DNA from: Opitutaceae bacterium
GTDB taxonomy: Bacteria; Verrucomicrobiota; Verrucomicrobiia; Opitutales; Opitutaceae
Assembly: GCA_016711225.1 (NCBI GenBank)
Contig: JADJTK010000011.1
Location: forward strand, 62,001 to 126,000
Direction of reading: 5' to 3'
Length of the DNA stretch: 64,000 nucleotides
Shown: in pieces, positions 9,201 through 18,583 of the stretch
Position numbering within the stretch: the first letter of the stretch is position 1
How the letters are laid out: each line of letters opens with the position of its first letter
Program-made: the position numbers and the translations under genes
Notes under the pieces: generated by a model
The model's input: only the letters and a program-made list of their open reading frames with translations
Database searches by the model: none
Told to the model about the DNA's origin: nothing

Positions 9201-11426
9201 TTCCGCGACGGCCATCGCCTCGGCATCTTCCTACTCTCGCGCAAACTCGCCGGCACCCACGACGGGGCCGACTTCGGCGACGGCTCCACTCCGGTCACCC
9301 TCGTGCTGCCCGGCAATCCCACCGGGCCAGCCACCCTCTATCACCTCAGCGGCGATCCGCGGGCCACCAATCGCGCGGCGCTGGATGTCACGATCCAGCA
9401 GACCACCGCCACGCTCGGCCGCGAAACCACGGTCTCCCTGCCGCAGGGCTCGATCTACCTCTACGTTGTTGATACCGACCTGCCTGACCGCGACGACCCG
9501 CTGCCGCCGCCGGCCACCTCCCCGGCGATCACCTACACCCCGGCCGGCGCCGCGCTCTCCTGGCCAGCCATCCCCGGGGCCACCGGCTACACGATCTTTC
9601 GCAGTGCCAAACCCTACTTCGATCGCGCGGATGTCACGGAGACCTACACCTCGGCCACCAACGCGTTCACCGACCCCAGCGCCGTCGGCGGCACCGCTTA
9701 CTACTACCGCGTCGCCGCCACCAACGCTTGGGGCACCGGCTTCTGGACCCTCGTCGCCTCCGGCGGCCACAACCCCTCCGCGCCGGTGCTGCCCGCTCCC
9801 GACCTCCAAGGTCTGCTCGAAACCACGGGCGCACTCGTGGCCAACTGGTCCGAGGTCGCCGGTGCCACCGGTTACCGGGTCGGCATCGCCACCAAGTCGG
9901 GCGGGCCCTACGTCTGGACCGACGCCGGTATCGCCACCGGTTGGACCTTCTCCGGTTTGGAGAACAACACCACCTACTTCGTCACCGTTCACGCCTCCAG
10001 CCCGGCCGGCCGCGGGCCCGACGCCACCGAGCGCCACGGTACGCCGCTCGCCGCCGGCCAGACCGCCGTGCTCGCCGCCTGGGAGGCCGCAGAACTCAAC
10101 TACTCGGCCCATCTCGCCAATCCGCCGACGCTGCTTCCCGTCGCCCGGCATCTGCTCGCGGTCGGCGCCAGCGCCGTCACCCGCAGCCCCACCATGATCC
10201 TCAATACCGACAACTACGGTTTCCCCCCGGGGCAAAGCAGCCAGGACGACGGCGGCCACTACGACGGTAAGTTCCCGTTCCAGCCCCAGGACAACGGCGC
10301 CAATTTTGGTGCTGCCGGCGGAGGTTCGTTCGCAAATGCCCTCGCCCGCGATCTCTACATCGGCTGCACCGTCACTCCCGCCGTCGGCCAGTCGGTCTCG
10401 ATCAGCGGCCTCGATGCCGGCTTCCAGTATTCCTTCGGAAATCGCGATCCGATGAACTACCTCCAGCTCGTCCTGCGCTACCGCATCGGGACCGGTTCAT
10501 GGCACGACGTGCCCGCGCCGCCCAACTGCATCACCCCCGGTTTCTGGCTCTACAACGATCTCTCGCTCGCACTGGCCGGCGAGGCGGCCCTGCAAAACGT
10601 CCAGGAGCCCGTCGAGCTGCGTTTCTACTTCTACTGCACCGGCACCAACGCCGGTTACCATCCGGCCTCGCTCATCCGCACGAGCGGCGAAGATCTGATC
10701 ATTCGCGGCACCTACGAGACCGTCGCCCCTCCCGGTCGGGTCGGCGGGCTGCGCTCGTCGGCCGGCCGTCACCAGGTCTCGCTGGCGTGGACTCCGGTTG
10801 CCGGCGCCTCTAGCTACACCCTACGCTGGGGCACGGTGCCGGGCATCTATACTGGAGTGCTCACCGGCCTCACTCAGTCCATCGCCACCGTCGACAGCCT
10901 CCCCGGTGGCACGCCGCACCACTTCGTCGTCGAGGCGGTCAACAGTTTCGGCAGCGCCGCGGCCTCCCTCCCGGTCACCGCCGTCCCGCTCACGTCGTTC
11001 CAGAGTTGGCAGGCGACTCGGTTCACCGCCGAGCAGCGCACCGCCGGCCTAGCCGACGCCACGGCCGACCCGGATGCAGACGGGCAGTCCAACCTCGTCG
11101 AGTACGCCTTCGGCTCCGCCCCGCTCTCCTCCGACGCTCCGCGCTGGAGCACCGGCCTGGGCGGCACTCCGTCGCGCCTCACCGCGACGGTGCCGGTCTG
11201 GTCCGACAACGACGACCTCACCATCACCGTGGAAGCCTCCAATGACCTTGCGGCGTGGACACCGCTGGCCCGCAGTGTCTCCGGCGGCGCTCTGCTTCCG
11301 CTTCCCGGGAGCGGGGTCCGTGTGATCGGCACCAGCGGCTCTCCCGGCACCTTCGTCGTGCAGGATGCGCCCTCCGGCGCCACCGTCCCCCGCCGCTTCT
11401 TCCGGGTGAGTGTTAGCACTCCCTAA
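6213..11426 (+). CDS. Giant secreted multidomain protein with clan GH-A glycosidase-like core and Fn3 domains
   Basis: 1737 residues. Residues 1-24 are a signal peptide. About 235-335 is Ig/cadherin-like and 343-400 the first Fn3. About 430-582 is a carbohydrate-binding-like beta-sandwich ending WFDNIRLFRAD. About 588-1000 resembles a TIM-barrel glycosidase: YLEFANETW gives the NE pair (Glu739, candidate acid/base) and LLGYEGGPSG gives Glu881 (candidate nucleophile), a spacing that fits clan GH-A. Two more Fn3 domains lie at about 1097-1283, a unique beta domain at 1285-1503, and another Fn3 at 1505-1593. The C-terminal module (1595-1737, FQSW..NLVEYAFG..RRFFRVSV) recurs in two other secreted proteins here. 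Likely an extracellular polysaccharide-active protein; the GH family is not identified. Confidence 0.82.
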   Translation: MLIRRILPLLSLLALLPAVPLAAAPNTPARVAIGLTQTAAANPPLGANEFGDPGGTAFSAGNLISDSGFEPISLRRRVRIVRCGTENGYPWFEFTEGGGITNWELTTTGLYNGANVRLYRLVDAQGQPLPTNSAGDNLELTNATAYLPVGTASIPVAGMPNLPLGGWVDTAYAMPNSVFGTRANLDYTDARWVENGKTYYYIVTAIGSNNTETGGTNESDPSLAPELVATPQASLPTTPRLYAASGDGFNEIGSVQAGGWFGFQPALAGATGTVTWALLNADNTPYAIPAGLGFNTATGELSGSPTVTPPTTRLRFRATASNGTATRDFILNNPAWTTAGGTTRPLPPTNVTATAANGYVHLTWSPSPTAGVVGYRVYRAELPRAQQRQRVYLNAGAPALQPYDYVHIEKRILTADPMWAHPRVRTGHVEETWRGNGDTELQRVPHPGAIPAEFRFPGETCLRVTATTAGQTDIGGPYIFYPLNSGGESEWYSQLEPGRTYRYEAWMRQEGLAASGQVSLTFGGQYSSLAHSFAVDGQWRLYGFEFTAPTPPTDGMHGCPVVRFTGPGRLWFDNIRLFRADTPADITATFAPPSPAALGQMMASQPLTGAKGMLRSMNVLLNQSTMAAALRLHRDASLTMNWYQSAGGASNMTAPVFLNYALLTGDSAANRMTPWLNVSSHMSEQEWLMLVEYLSAPIDPSSPADVAAKPWAYLRYQQRGVATPWTDEFTRIYLEFANETWHNGVVSDEWFGWSTSGSVHAGSKEFGLAANFITTFTRDHSPYFAAANAAGKLRFVMGSNYVDYAEQAATGAPLGHAIGHTTYVGPKWEVGETPLATYDDHGIQATLLGSVADTEQLFTNYRRWREQLAAAGHVMDLLGYEGGPSGYSLPGQDASDQAHEFSERYGKSLAMGVAALDAWLAAYRYGFSDQAYLGFGSGDYWSSHTAPNHGNRPHPGWLALVLRNRYASGRLIDAVVTQAPTVAWDGTEYPLVSSYAFRDGHRLGIFLLSRKLAGTHDGADFGDGSTPVTLVLPGNPTGPATLYHLSGDPRATNRAALDVTIQQTTATLGRETTVSLPQGSIYLYVVDTDLPDRDDPLPPPATSPAITYTPAGAALSWPAIPGATGYTIFRSAKPYFDRADVTETYTSATNAFTDPSAVGGTAYYYRVAATNAWGTGFWTLVASGGHNPSAPVLPAPDLQGLLETTGALVANWSEVAGATGYRVGIATKSGGPYVWTDAGIATGWTFSGLENNTTYFVTVHASSPAGRGPDATERHGTPLAAGQTAVLAAWEAAELNYSAHLANPPTLLPVARHLLAVGASAVTRSPTMILNTDNYGFPPGQSSQDDGGHYDGKFPFQPQDNGANFGAAGGGSFANALARDLYIGCTVTPAVGQSVSISGLDAGFQYSFGNRDPMNYLQLVLRYRIGTGSWHDVPAPPNCITPGFWLYNDLSLALAGEAALQNVQEPVELRFYFYCTGTNAGYHPASLIRTSGEDLIIRGTYETVAPPGRVGGLRSSAGRHQVSLAWTPVAGASSYTLRWGTVPGIYTGVLTGLTQSIATVDSLPGGTPHHFVVEAVNSFGSAAASLPVTAVPLTSFQSWQATRFTAEQRTAGLADATADPDADGQSNLVEYAFGSAPLSSDAPRWSTGLGGTPSRLTATVPVWSDNDDLTITVEASNDLAAWTPLARSVSGGALLPLPGSGVRVIGTSGSPGTFVVQDAPSGATVPRRFFRVSVSTP

Positions 11427-11763
11427 ACCCGGCGTCCCATGACAGAACGTCAACCAGCGGTTGACGCCGTCCCGCCGCCACGGTCTCCAAGCCGTGGCGG
11501 CGCTGCGTGGGCCCTCGTTCACCGGGTGCCCGCTGATCGTATCGGCGACGGGGCGGCCCGTTTACATGCGGAGTCGTAAAACCAGACTCCAGACGTGCGG
11601 ACTCCCTCGCTGAAAAATGGGCCGACCGCTTAAGGCCGCGGCCGTGAACTTAAGCGGTCCCGTACCTCCGGCCGCTCTGAAGCACGGAGACGGCGATATT
11701 GCCCCGGGCCCTGCGCGGGGAACAGAAACGGCCAAACGAGGGGCTCTCGTCCAACGGCGGCAT
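11427..11763. other. Intergenic region between convergent genes, hairpins only
   Basis: Holds two perfect hairpins after the secreted protein gene: CGTCAACC/GGTTGACG at 11448-11466 and CGCCGCCACGG/CCGTGGCGGCG with an 8-nt loop at 11473-11502. It also holds palindrome copy 3. Neither hairpin has a T-run. They may still end both converging transcripts. Confidence 0.6.
11624..11659. repeat. GACCGCTTAAG palindrome, copy 3
   Basis: Perfect 11-base arms GACCGCTTAAG and CTTAAGCGGTC around a GC-rich, imperfect 14-base centre. The most diverged centre of the four copies. Confidence 0.88.
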
Positions 11764-13635
11764 TTACGACCGGCGTTGATCCTGCAACTGGGGCCGTCGG
11801 GAAGACGTCCGATCAGAGCTCCCGCGTATCGGCTCAGCGGTGAGCGGCGAAACCGCCACCAGCGGAGCCCCCGCCCCCTCGTCCCCGCCACCAAGCACCA
11901 CCAACTTGAGCGCCACCATCTCGCTGTGCACGCGCCCTGCCTGCGCGCGCAACTCCTGCGACGAGCTGGAGGCCTCCTCGGCGGTGGCCGCCCCGGCCTG
12001 CACGCCATGCTCCAATTCGGAGAGCGCCCGGCTCACCTGCTCGAGCGCGGTCGCCTGCTCGCGGCACGCCCCGGCGATGCTGCCCACCAGCTTCTCGATT
12101 TGCTGAGCGTCCGCGCGCACCAGCGTGAACTCCTCGCTGGCGCTGAGCGCAAGATCGCGGCTGCGTGTCACCAGATCGCCCGCCTTGGCCAAAGTATCGG
12201 AAGAATCCCGTGCCGCTGTCGCCGCTCGCCCGGCAAGATTGCGCACTTCGTCGGCCACCACTGCGAAGCCGGCTCCCGACTCACCAGCACGGGCTGCCTC
12301 CACTGCTGCGTTGAGAGCCAAGATGTTCGTCTGGAAGGCGATCTCGTCGATGGTCTTGATGACCTTAACGGTCTGCGCACTGGCCACGGCCACGGCCTGC
12401 ACCGACTCAACCAACTCCTGCATCCGGGTGCTGGCAGCCACCACCCGCCCCCCGGCCCCAGACGCCACCTTGGCCGCCTCCATTGCTTCATTGGCGTTGG
12501 ATTGGGTAGAGGCCGCAAGCTCGGTCACCGACGCGGCAGTCTCTTCGATGCCAGCGGCCTGCCGGGACGTGGACTCGGCCAGCGCTTGAGAACCCGAAGC
12601 AATTTCGGCCGCGTTGCTGTCCATCGTGCTCGAGGCCTCGGCGAGCACGATCGCCGTATGCTTGAGCGGTGCCGCCAAGCGGTGGGCGAAGTACAGCGCC
12701 GCCGCGGAGGCAGCAAGCAGGCAGAGCCCGGTGAGCCCGAGCACCAGCCAACGCACCTGCGCCGCTGCTTCCTGGAACTCGGCCTCATCGATACCCGCCG
12801 CAACGCTCCAACCACAAGCCGGCACCGGCGCGAAGGCGGCCACCTTCGGCACGCCCTTGCTGTTGACGTATCCCATGACCCCCGTCTCCCCCGCGAGCAT
12901 CCGGCGCGCCACCGTCTCAGCGCCGACCACCTTGGAGAAATCCAGACTCAGCACCCGCTCCGGGTCGGGATGGGCCACCATCAGGCCTCGCCGGTCGATC
13001 ATGAACGGATACCCGGTCCTTCCCAGTTTCTGCTTCGCGATGGTCGCGATCAAATAGTCGATCTCAAGTGACAGACCACACAGACCGGCAAACGCCCCCT
13101 GTGAGTCCTTCAGCGGCACGCAGATGACCACGATCGGCACATTGCCGACCTTGGAACGCGCCGGCTCGCCGACCACCGGCAGCAGCGTCTCCCGCCCCTG
13201 CTTGAGGTAAGCGCGGTCGCGCACATCGAGATTGGCATAGGCCGCTGTGGTGCCGTCCTTAAGACAGCCCGCGAAGATGAAACCGGAAGCATCGCAGAGC
13301 CACATCCCCTGGTAATGGTCGCCCAACCCCTTGAGCATCGCGCCGATTTGACGGTTGGTCGCCGCCAGTGTCTCAGGCGCGAGTTGCTGCGCATTACGCT
13401 CACCGACCGTGCGAGCGAAGACCTCGGCGGCTGCAAGCCCGCGCACCGTCTCCACATGTTGGGTGATGAGGTGATCGGCCGAGGTGGCTACCGCCCGGGC
13501 GGTCTGCGCAAGATTCGCCCGTCCACTCTCACCAAAGGCCCTTGCGACGCGCGCGGGCACGATCAGCGCAGCAATTAACAGCGGCGCCAGGGCCAGCCCC
13601 AGAGCGCCGAGCAACAACTTCAGCCGTAGACTCAT
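11764..13635 (-). CDS. Methyl-accepting chemotaxis protein with periplasmic Cache domain
   Basis: About 623 residues. One N-terminal transmembrane helix (LRLKLLLGALGLALAPLLIAAL), a periplasmic double-Cache-like sensor to about residue 285 (GMWLCDASGFIF, PFMIDRRGLMVAHP), a second membrane helix at about 290-312, then the cytoplasmic signalling coiled coil. The hairpin tip IDEIAFQTNILALNAAVEAA and FAVVADEVRNLA are textbook MCP sequence. A HAMP domain is not obvious between TM2 and the coiled coil. No CheR-binding pentapeptide is seen at the end. I start at MSLR; an upstream ATG adds three residues. No che or fli genes are adjacent, so it would act with chemotaxis proteins encoded elsewhere. Confidence 0.93.
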   Translation of the reverse strand: MSLRLKLLLGALGLALAPLLIAALIVPARVARAFGESGRANLAQTARAVATSADHLITQHVETVRGLAAAEVFARTVGERNAQQLAPETLAATNRQIGAMLKGLGDHYQGMWLCDASGFIFAGCLKDGTTAAYANLDVRDRAYLKQGRETLLPVVGEPARSKVGNVPIVVICVPLKDSQGAFAGLCGLSLEIDYLIATIAKQKLGRTGYPFMIDRRGLMVAHPDPERVLSLDFSKVVGAETVARRMLAGETGVMGYVNSKGVPKVAAFAPVPACGWSVAAGIDEAEFQEAAAQVRWLVLGLTGLCLLAASAAALYFAHRLAAPLKHTAIVLAEASSTMDSNAAEIASGSQALAESTSRQAAGIEETAASVTELAASTQSNANEAMEAAKVASGAGGRVVAASTRMQELVESVQAVAVASAQTVKVIKTIDEIAFQTNILALNAAVEAARAGESGAGFAVVADEVRNLAGRAATAARDSSDTLAKAGDLVTRSRDLALSASEEFTLVRADAQQIEKLVGSIAGACREQATALEQVSRALSELEHGVQAGAATAEEASSSSQELRAQAGRVHSEMVALKLVVLGGGDEGAGAPLVAVSPLTAEPIRGSSDRTSSRRPQLQDQRRS

Positions 13636-13644
13636 TGTTCCCAT

Positions 13645-14033
13645 ATCTTCCCACTATCGGGCTGCAGGTCGCTGGCTTGAGGTGAACACCTTCCCCGGCC
13701 CAGCCGAGCCTCGGGTGCTTTACCCCGCACAGCGGATGCCCTTGTAACGCTTGTGGCCGCGCCGCCGACCGCCCCAACACCCGATCCCAGAAGGAAGGAG
13801 GGCAAACCTAGCGCCATCCCAGGTGCGTCCCGCTTCCGGGACGAGGCTTTCCCAACCCCGGCGATTCACCTCGGAATACCTTCGTCTAGATCCGCTCCTA
13901 TCATACTTTAAATCAGAGAGTTAAGACCGGGAAATACAGCTGGCACAGCGATTGCGTTTGCTGGGCAACCTCCACGCCCACCGGCACCGCCCCGTTACAC
14001 CATTTCGCCATCCGAACTCCGCATTCCGCATTC
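13645..14033. other. Intergenic region between divergent genes
   Basis: No gene recognised. An A/T-richer patch (CATACTTTAAATC around 13900) could hold promoter elements. The last 30 bp carries CTCCGCATTCCGCA (14017-14030), identical to 32619-32632 in front of the carbamoyltransferase gene. Confidence 0.45.
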
Positions 14034-16446
14034 AAATGTTCTCCGACCTCCGCTTTGCGCTCCGCACCCTCGCCAAGTCGCCCGGCTTCACCGCCATCGC
14101 CATCCTCACCCTCGCGTTGGGCATCGGCCTGAGCACCTCGGCTTTCAGCCTAACCAACGTCCTGCTCTTCCGCACCCTCCCTTACCCCGGCAGTGAGCGC
14201 CTCGTGCGCATCTTCCGCACCTCACCCCAATCACAGACCTGGAATTTTGCCCCGGCCAACGCACTCGACCTCCGCTCCTCGGCAAAGTCGTTTTCCGCCC
14301 TCTCGCTCTACGCCGTCGACAACCTTTCCTACGCCGAGCCCGGCCAGCCCGCCCTCCAGATCACCGCCGTCAGCGCCACCGCCGAGTTCTTCAAAGTCCT
14401 CGGTTCCGTCCCGGCCCAGGGGCGCCTCTTTGCCCCCGACGAAGACCAACCCGGCAAGGGCAATGTCGCCATCATCACCGACCGGATGTGGAAACGCCGC
14501 TTCGCCGGGGACCCCCAGATTCTCGGTCGGGTCATCCGCCTCAACAGTGAAAACCACACCATCGTCGGCGTCCTGCCCGCCTCCTTCGAGGCACCGCTGG
14601 TCTGGGGCCCTACCGAACTGATCCGCCCGTTCACCATCCAGCCCGCCTTTCCCACCCTGCGCACCGGCGCTTGGGTCTCCCTCGTGGGCCAACTCAAGCC
14701 CGGCCTTCCCCGCGAGCAGGCCAACAGTGAGATCGGCACCCTGGCCGCCCGCCTGGCCCAAGACTATCCGAAGGAAAACGGCACCGACAACGCCCGCGTC
14801 GTCGACCTGCACTCCTCCAACATGGACCCGGTCAGCACGGCCATTCTCTGGATGATGCCGGTGCTCTCCACCCTCGTTCTCGTCATCGCCTGCGCCAACC
14901 TCGCCAGCCTCCTGTTGGCTCGAGCCCTTGGCCGCAGCCGCGAATTCGCCATCCGCTCGGCCCTCGGCGCCTCCCGCTCGCACCTGATGCGCCCGCTCCT
15001 CTCCGAGAGTCTCCTGCTCGCCGTCGCCGGCGGCGTGCTCGGCCTTTCGTCGCCTCCTGGTGCGCCAACCTCCTGGGGCGGAACATCCAAATCAACAACG
15101 AGTACGGCCTCTCCATCCCGATCGACGGCCCCGTGCTCGCCTTCGCCGCCATCAGCGCGCTGCTCAGCGGCTTCGCCTTCGGCCTTGCCCCGGCCTGGCT
15201 GGCCTCCCGTGCCCCGGCTGCCGACAGCCTCAAGGAGAGCTCCCGCGGCAGCACCGCCGGCCGCGCGCACCACCGCCTCAAATACGCGCTGATCGCCGGC
15301 GAGCTCGCCTTCGCCCTCGTGCTGGTGGGCGTGGCCGGCTCCTTCGCCCTCGGCTCCCGTGGCTTCCTCGATCGCGACCTCGGCTGGAACCCCGACGGCA
15401 TCTTCAACGGCTACCTCGTGACTCCGTACAATCGCTATGGTGACGACGAGAAATGCCGCACCTTCCACCGCGATCTGCTCGAGCGCCTCACCGCCATCCC
15501 GGGCGTCCAGCACGCCTCCATCACCACCGGCCTGCCGATGTTCAGCTTCTTTGGCAGCGCCAATCTCGTGGCCGAGGGCCAGACGGTGAGCCCGGGGCAG
15601 GAGCCGCTCGCCATGGAGGCCTCCGTCTCCTCCGACTACTTCGCCGTCGCCCAAGTCCCGTTACGCCGCGGCGCCTTCTTCCCCGCCGATCTCCGCGCCG
15701 ACTCCCGCCCGATGGTCATCGTGAACGAGTCGCTCGCCCGGCGTTTTTGGCCCGGTGAAGATGCCGTGGGCAAGCGGGTGCGCTTCAAGGACCGCGACGC
15801 CCTCGCCGAAGTCGTCGGCGTCGTGGGCGACGTCCGCATGGCCGCCAACCTCGGCCGGCCCGAGACCACCCTGCAGATCTACCGGCCGCTCGTGCAGAAT
15901 CCGCCGCGCTACCAGTTGATCGCGCTGCGCTCCGGCCTGCCGCCCGAGACGCTCACCTCCGCCGTGCGCCAGGCCGTCGCCGCCCTCGACCCCGATTTGC
16001 CGGTGGCCAATCCCGGCTCTGTCCGCGAAGCGCTCCGCCAGGGGCTCTCCAACATCAACGTGGTCATCGTCAACCTCGCCGTCTTTGCCGGCATGGGCCT
16101 GCTCATCGCGGTGGTCGGCCTCTATGGCGTAATCGCGCACCTCACCGCCCAGCGCACCCGCGACATCGGCGTGCGCATCGCCTTAGGCGCGGACTACCGC
16201 CACATCGTCACCATGGTTCTTCGACAAGGGTTGCTGCTCTTCGCCCTCGGCATGGCGGTTGGGTTGCCGCTCTTCGGTTTCGCCCGCTACTTCCTTGGTC
16301 GCACGATGCAGGAGATGCCGTTCCCCGGAATCTGGCTCCCCGCGGCCATCCTACTCGCCCTCGGCATGGCCACACTGCTGGCGAGCTGGCTGCCCGCCCG
16401 CCGTGCCGCCCGGGTCAATCCGCTCGTCGCGCTGCACAACGACTAG
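14034..16446 (+). CDS. MacB/ADOP-family ABC permease, one frameshift
   Basis: About 804 residues once joined. It starts MFSDLRFALRTLAKSPGFTA, the canonical opening of the duplicated orphan-permease (ADOP) family. TM1 is followed by a MacB-type periplasmic domain, an FtsX-like TM block (STLVLVIACANLASLLLARA), then a second periplasmic domain and FtsX block ending in PARRAARVNPLVALH. The frame changes at about 15045-15047 (a run of three T where four would restore GLLVASWCANLL). The upstream part ends soon after in noise, and the downstream part continues homologous sequence to 16446. No ATPase gene is adjacent, as usual for this family. Substrate unknown. Confidence 0.85.
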
Positions 16447-16581
16447 GCGCGGAAGGTGGGCATCACCCGGGGGCCAGACTCCGCCTCCGCAGCCCAGGGC
16501 TAGTGCGTACCACGAAATCGTCTACACAGGGAAGTGCGCCCAGGGCCATTTCCGCCTGCGATCGCGAGAGTTGTCCGCTCC

Positions 16582-16617
16582 GACCGCTTAAGTGGACGGC
16601 CGTCCACTTAAGCGGTC
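16582..16617. repeat. GACCGCTTAAG palindrome, copy 4
   Basis: Perfect 36-bp palindrome, with the same 18-base arm (GACCGCTTAAGTGGACGG) as the core of copy 1 more than 12 kb away. It lies between the converging ADOP permease and the small membrane-protein pair. Confidence 0.95.
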
Positions 16618-16689
16618 CGACCAAACCGGCAGGCCCGCGGCTTGGAGAATCGTGGCACGGCTTGCCGCCCAGCCTGAATCCCCGTGCCT

Positions 16690-17165
16690 TCACGACTCGG
16701 TGGCGGGAACGCCCGCCTCCGGCGATCGACTCCGGACACCACGAGTCCAAACCCACTCGGCCACCAGATAAACCAGCCAATAGGCGCTCACCACAAGGCC
16801 GAGCAGCATCGAAATGGGTACAGCGGAGACCACCTCCCCGCCCAGACGCCAGAAAACCGGAGCCAGCACGCAAAAGATCCCAGGCCCAGTGAAGGGCAAA
16901 ATCAACCACCGAAACCCCGGATGCCAACCCGTGCGCACGAACCCCCAGTCGAACAACACGGCTGCAGGAACGCCCGCCACCAGCAACAAACCGAAGCTTC
17001 CGACAGCTGCAATCAGTGGCGCTTGCACAATTCCCCAAGGGCCCCGATCGGTTCCCCGTGCAGCATCCCCCCAAGGAGCAACAGCCCGCCCATTGAAACC
17101 ATTCCAAACGCGGTGAGAACCACTCCGGCGACGAGGTAGGAGCAAAGATGAAGGCGACGTTTCAT
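16690..17165 (-). CDS. Small membrane protein, one frameshift
   Basis: About 157 residues when joined; I do not recognise a named family. From ATG 17165 the first frame reads MKRRLHLCSYLVAGVVLTAF, a hydrophobic helix, then goes out of phase near 17034-17045, where C and G runs sit together. The other frame continues APLIAAVGSFGLLLVAGVPA and further hydrophobic segments (four to five TM helices in all) to a stop at 16690. One missing base would unite them. It lies 14 bp after the stop of the upstream membrane-protein gene, so the two probably form an operon. Confidence 0.55.
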
Positions 17166-17179
17166 GTGGCGGCCGTGCC

Positions 17180-17524
17180 CTATTTAACCGGCATCATTAC
17201 GCAAAGCGGCAGAAACGGTAGCAGCAAGGCCAACAGCGGAACACAAAGCGTCAGCACACAAGCAAGCAGCGAATACGCTCCAACCAAATGAAGTCGCACC
17301 ACCAGCAACCGCTCATCGGCCGGTACACGCAGAGCAAAGCACAACGAGGGCAGTGGGACAGCATAGAGCACCGGCGAATGGTCCAGCACGAGCTGAGTCG
17401 GCGCCGGGAAGTGCGCCCCAGGAAAGCAATGGTGCATGATCTGTCCGACCCACGGGATAGCGATCGCCATCGCCATGCCCACCAGACTCACCGCGAGGAA
17501 ATAGATCCAAAATACAGTCTTCAT
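17180..17524 (-). CDS. Small membrane protein, family unknown
   Basis: 114 residues, beginning MKTVFWIYFLAVSLVGMAMA with a first membrane helix, then a soluble loop of about 45 residues and two hydrophobic segments near the C-terminus (LLACVLTLCVPLLALLLPFL). No enzymatic motif. It sits directly upstream of a second membrane-protein gene (gap 14 bp), so the pair is likely co-transcribed. I cannot assign a function. Confidence 0.6.
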   Translation of the reverse strand: MKTVFWIYFLAVSLVGMAMAIAIPWVGQIMHHCFPGAHFPAPTQLVLDHSPVLYAVPLPSLCFALRVPADERLLVVRLHLVGAYSLLACVLTLCVPLLALLLPFLPLCVMMPVK

Positions 17525-17664
17525 AGAACAACGCCGCTACGCTGGCGTCGCCTCTCCTCCCGGCAAGCCCCGGATCCGGCCTGCTGTGCCCGCAGCGCCA
17601 AGACCCATCGGCGCGTTCCCCCTGTTGCCACCTGGCGGGCGATCGAGGAAAGGAGAGTCGCGAC

Positions 17665-18505
17665 CTATCCGAGGAACGGATTGAAGCGCCGCTCGTTGGC
17701 GATCGTCGTGAGCGGGCCATGGCCCGGGGCCACGATCGTCTGCTCGGGCAAAGCCGCCACCACCCGCCGGGCCTCCCGATGGAGCGTCTGGCAGCAATAA
17801 AACGCACCGCCCAACGAACCGGCAAAAATGAGATCACCCGAGAAAAGCACGCCGGGATTGACCGAATCCTCAGCGGTCACGTGATAGGCGTTGTGCTCCG
17901 CGATATGTCCGGGCGTGCGAAAGGCTCGGACACAGAAGCCACCGATCCGGCGCACCTCGCCCTCCCCCATCACCTCCACCGCGAGCCCCTGCCGAGCGGC
18001 CGGGGCCAGAACACTAACGCCTGGCTGCCGCAACGTCACCGCCGGCAGCCCGCCGGCATGATCGCGGTCCCAATGGGTGAGCAGCACCGCCGCCGGCTGC
18101 GGCACCCCGGCCGGCCAGGCAGCGGCCAGCCGCTCCGGGCAGTCGACCGTGTCGACCAGCAGAGTCGTCTGCGTAGCACAATTCTGGAGCACGAAGGCAT
18201 TGACCCGACCGATCCCGTAGGGCAGCGCGATCACCCGCAGGGCAAAGGGCAGCGCCGGCAGCGCCGGCAGCGGGTACTTGCCCTCGCCCATGGCGCACAC
18301 ACCCACCTCGTTGAGCCCGAGGGCCACAGCAAGCTTCTGCAGTTCGGCACAAGTGAAGTCGTAGCGGTAGTCCTCGGCGTCCTTGATGCGGTTGGCCTCG
18401 ATCCCGGTGGTCGCGGCCAGCTGGTCCTCGGTGAGTCCCGCGTGTTGCAGGGCCTTTGTCGAGGACGTCGCCCAGCTCATCTTCCAGGAAAGGTGCGATC
18501 GTCAT
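17665..18505 (-). CDS. HTH-metallo-beta-lactamase-fold hydrolase, one frameshift
   Basis: About 280 residues when joined. The N-terminus (MTIAPFLEDELGDVLDKALQ, then HAGLTEDQLAATTG) is in one frame. An extra base in the T-run at 18455-18457 (A-run on the coding strand) moves the rest to the next frame. Residues about 17-65 look like an XRE-type helix-turn-helix. Residues about 85-275 are an MBL fold: THWDRDHAGG (HxDxDH, as in ComEC-type MBL proteins, rather than HxHxDH), TPGHIAEHNAYH, LFSGDLIF and a late APGHGP supply the metal ligands. Probably a glyoxalase-II-like hydrolase under, or exerting, DNA-linked control. It is divergent from pyrE (78 bp between starts). Confidence 0.82.
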
Positions 18506-18583
18506 GCGCCGCGACAGTAGGCCGGCGACGCCCGCCCGCAAAATGGATTTTCAATCGGCCGCGAACTCTTCACCGTCGGCCCC

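Noticed and set aside
7248..9215. Long open frame (655 codons) antisense to the GH-like protein
   Set aside because: Gly/Val/Arg-rich composition and no domain; typical shadow frame in GC-rich coding DNA opposite a well supported gene.
15040..15060. Programmed frameshifting in the ADOP permease
   Set aside because: No X-XXY-YYZ slippery heptamer or clear downstream structure, and many other genes have similar simple indels.
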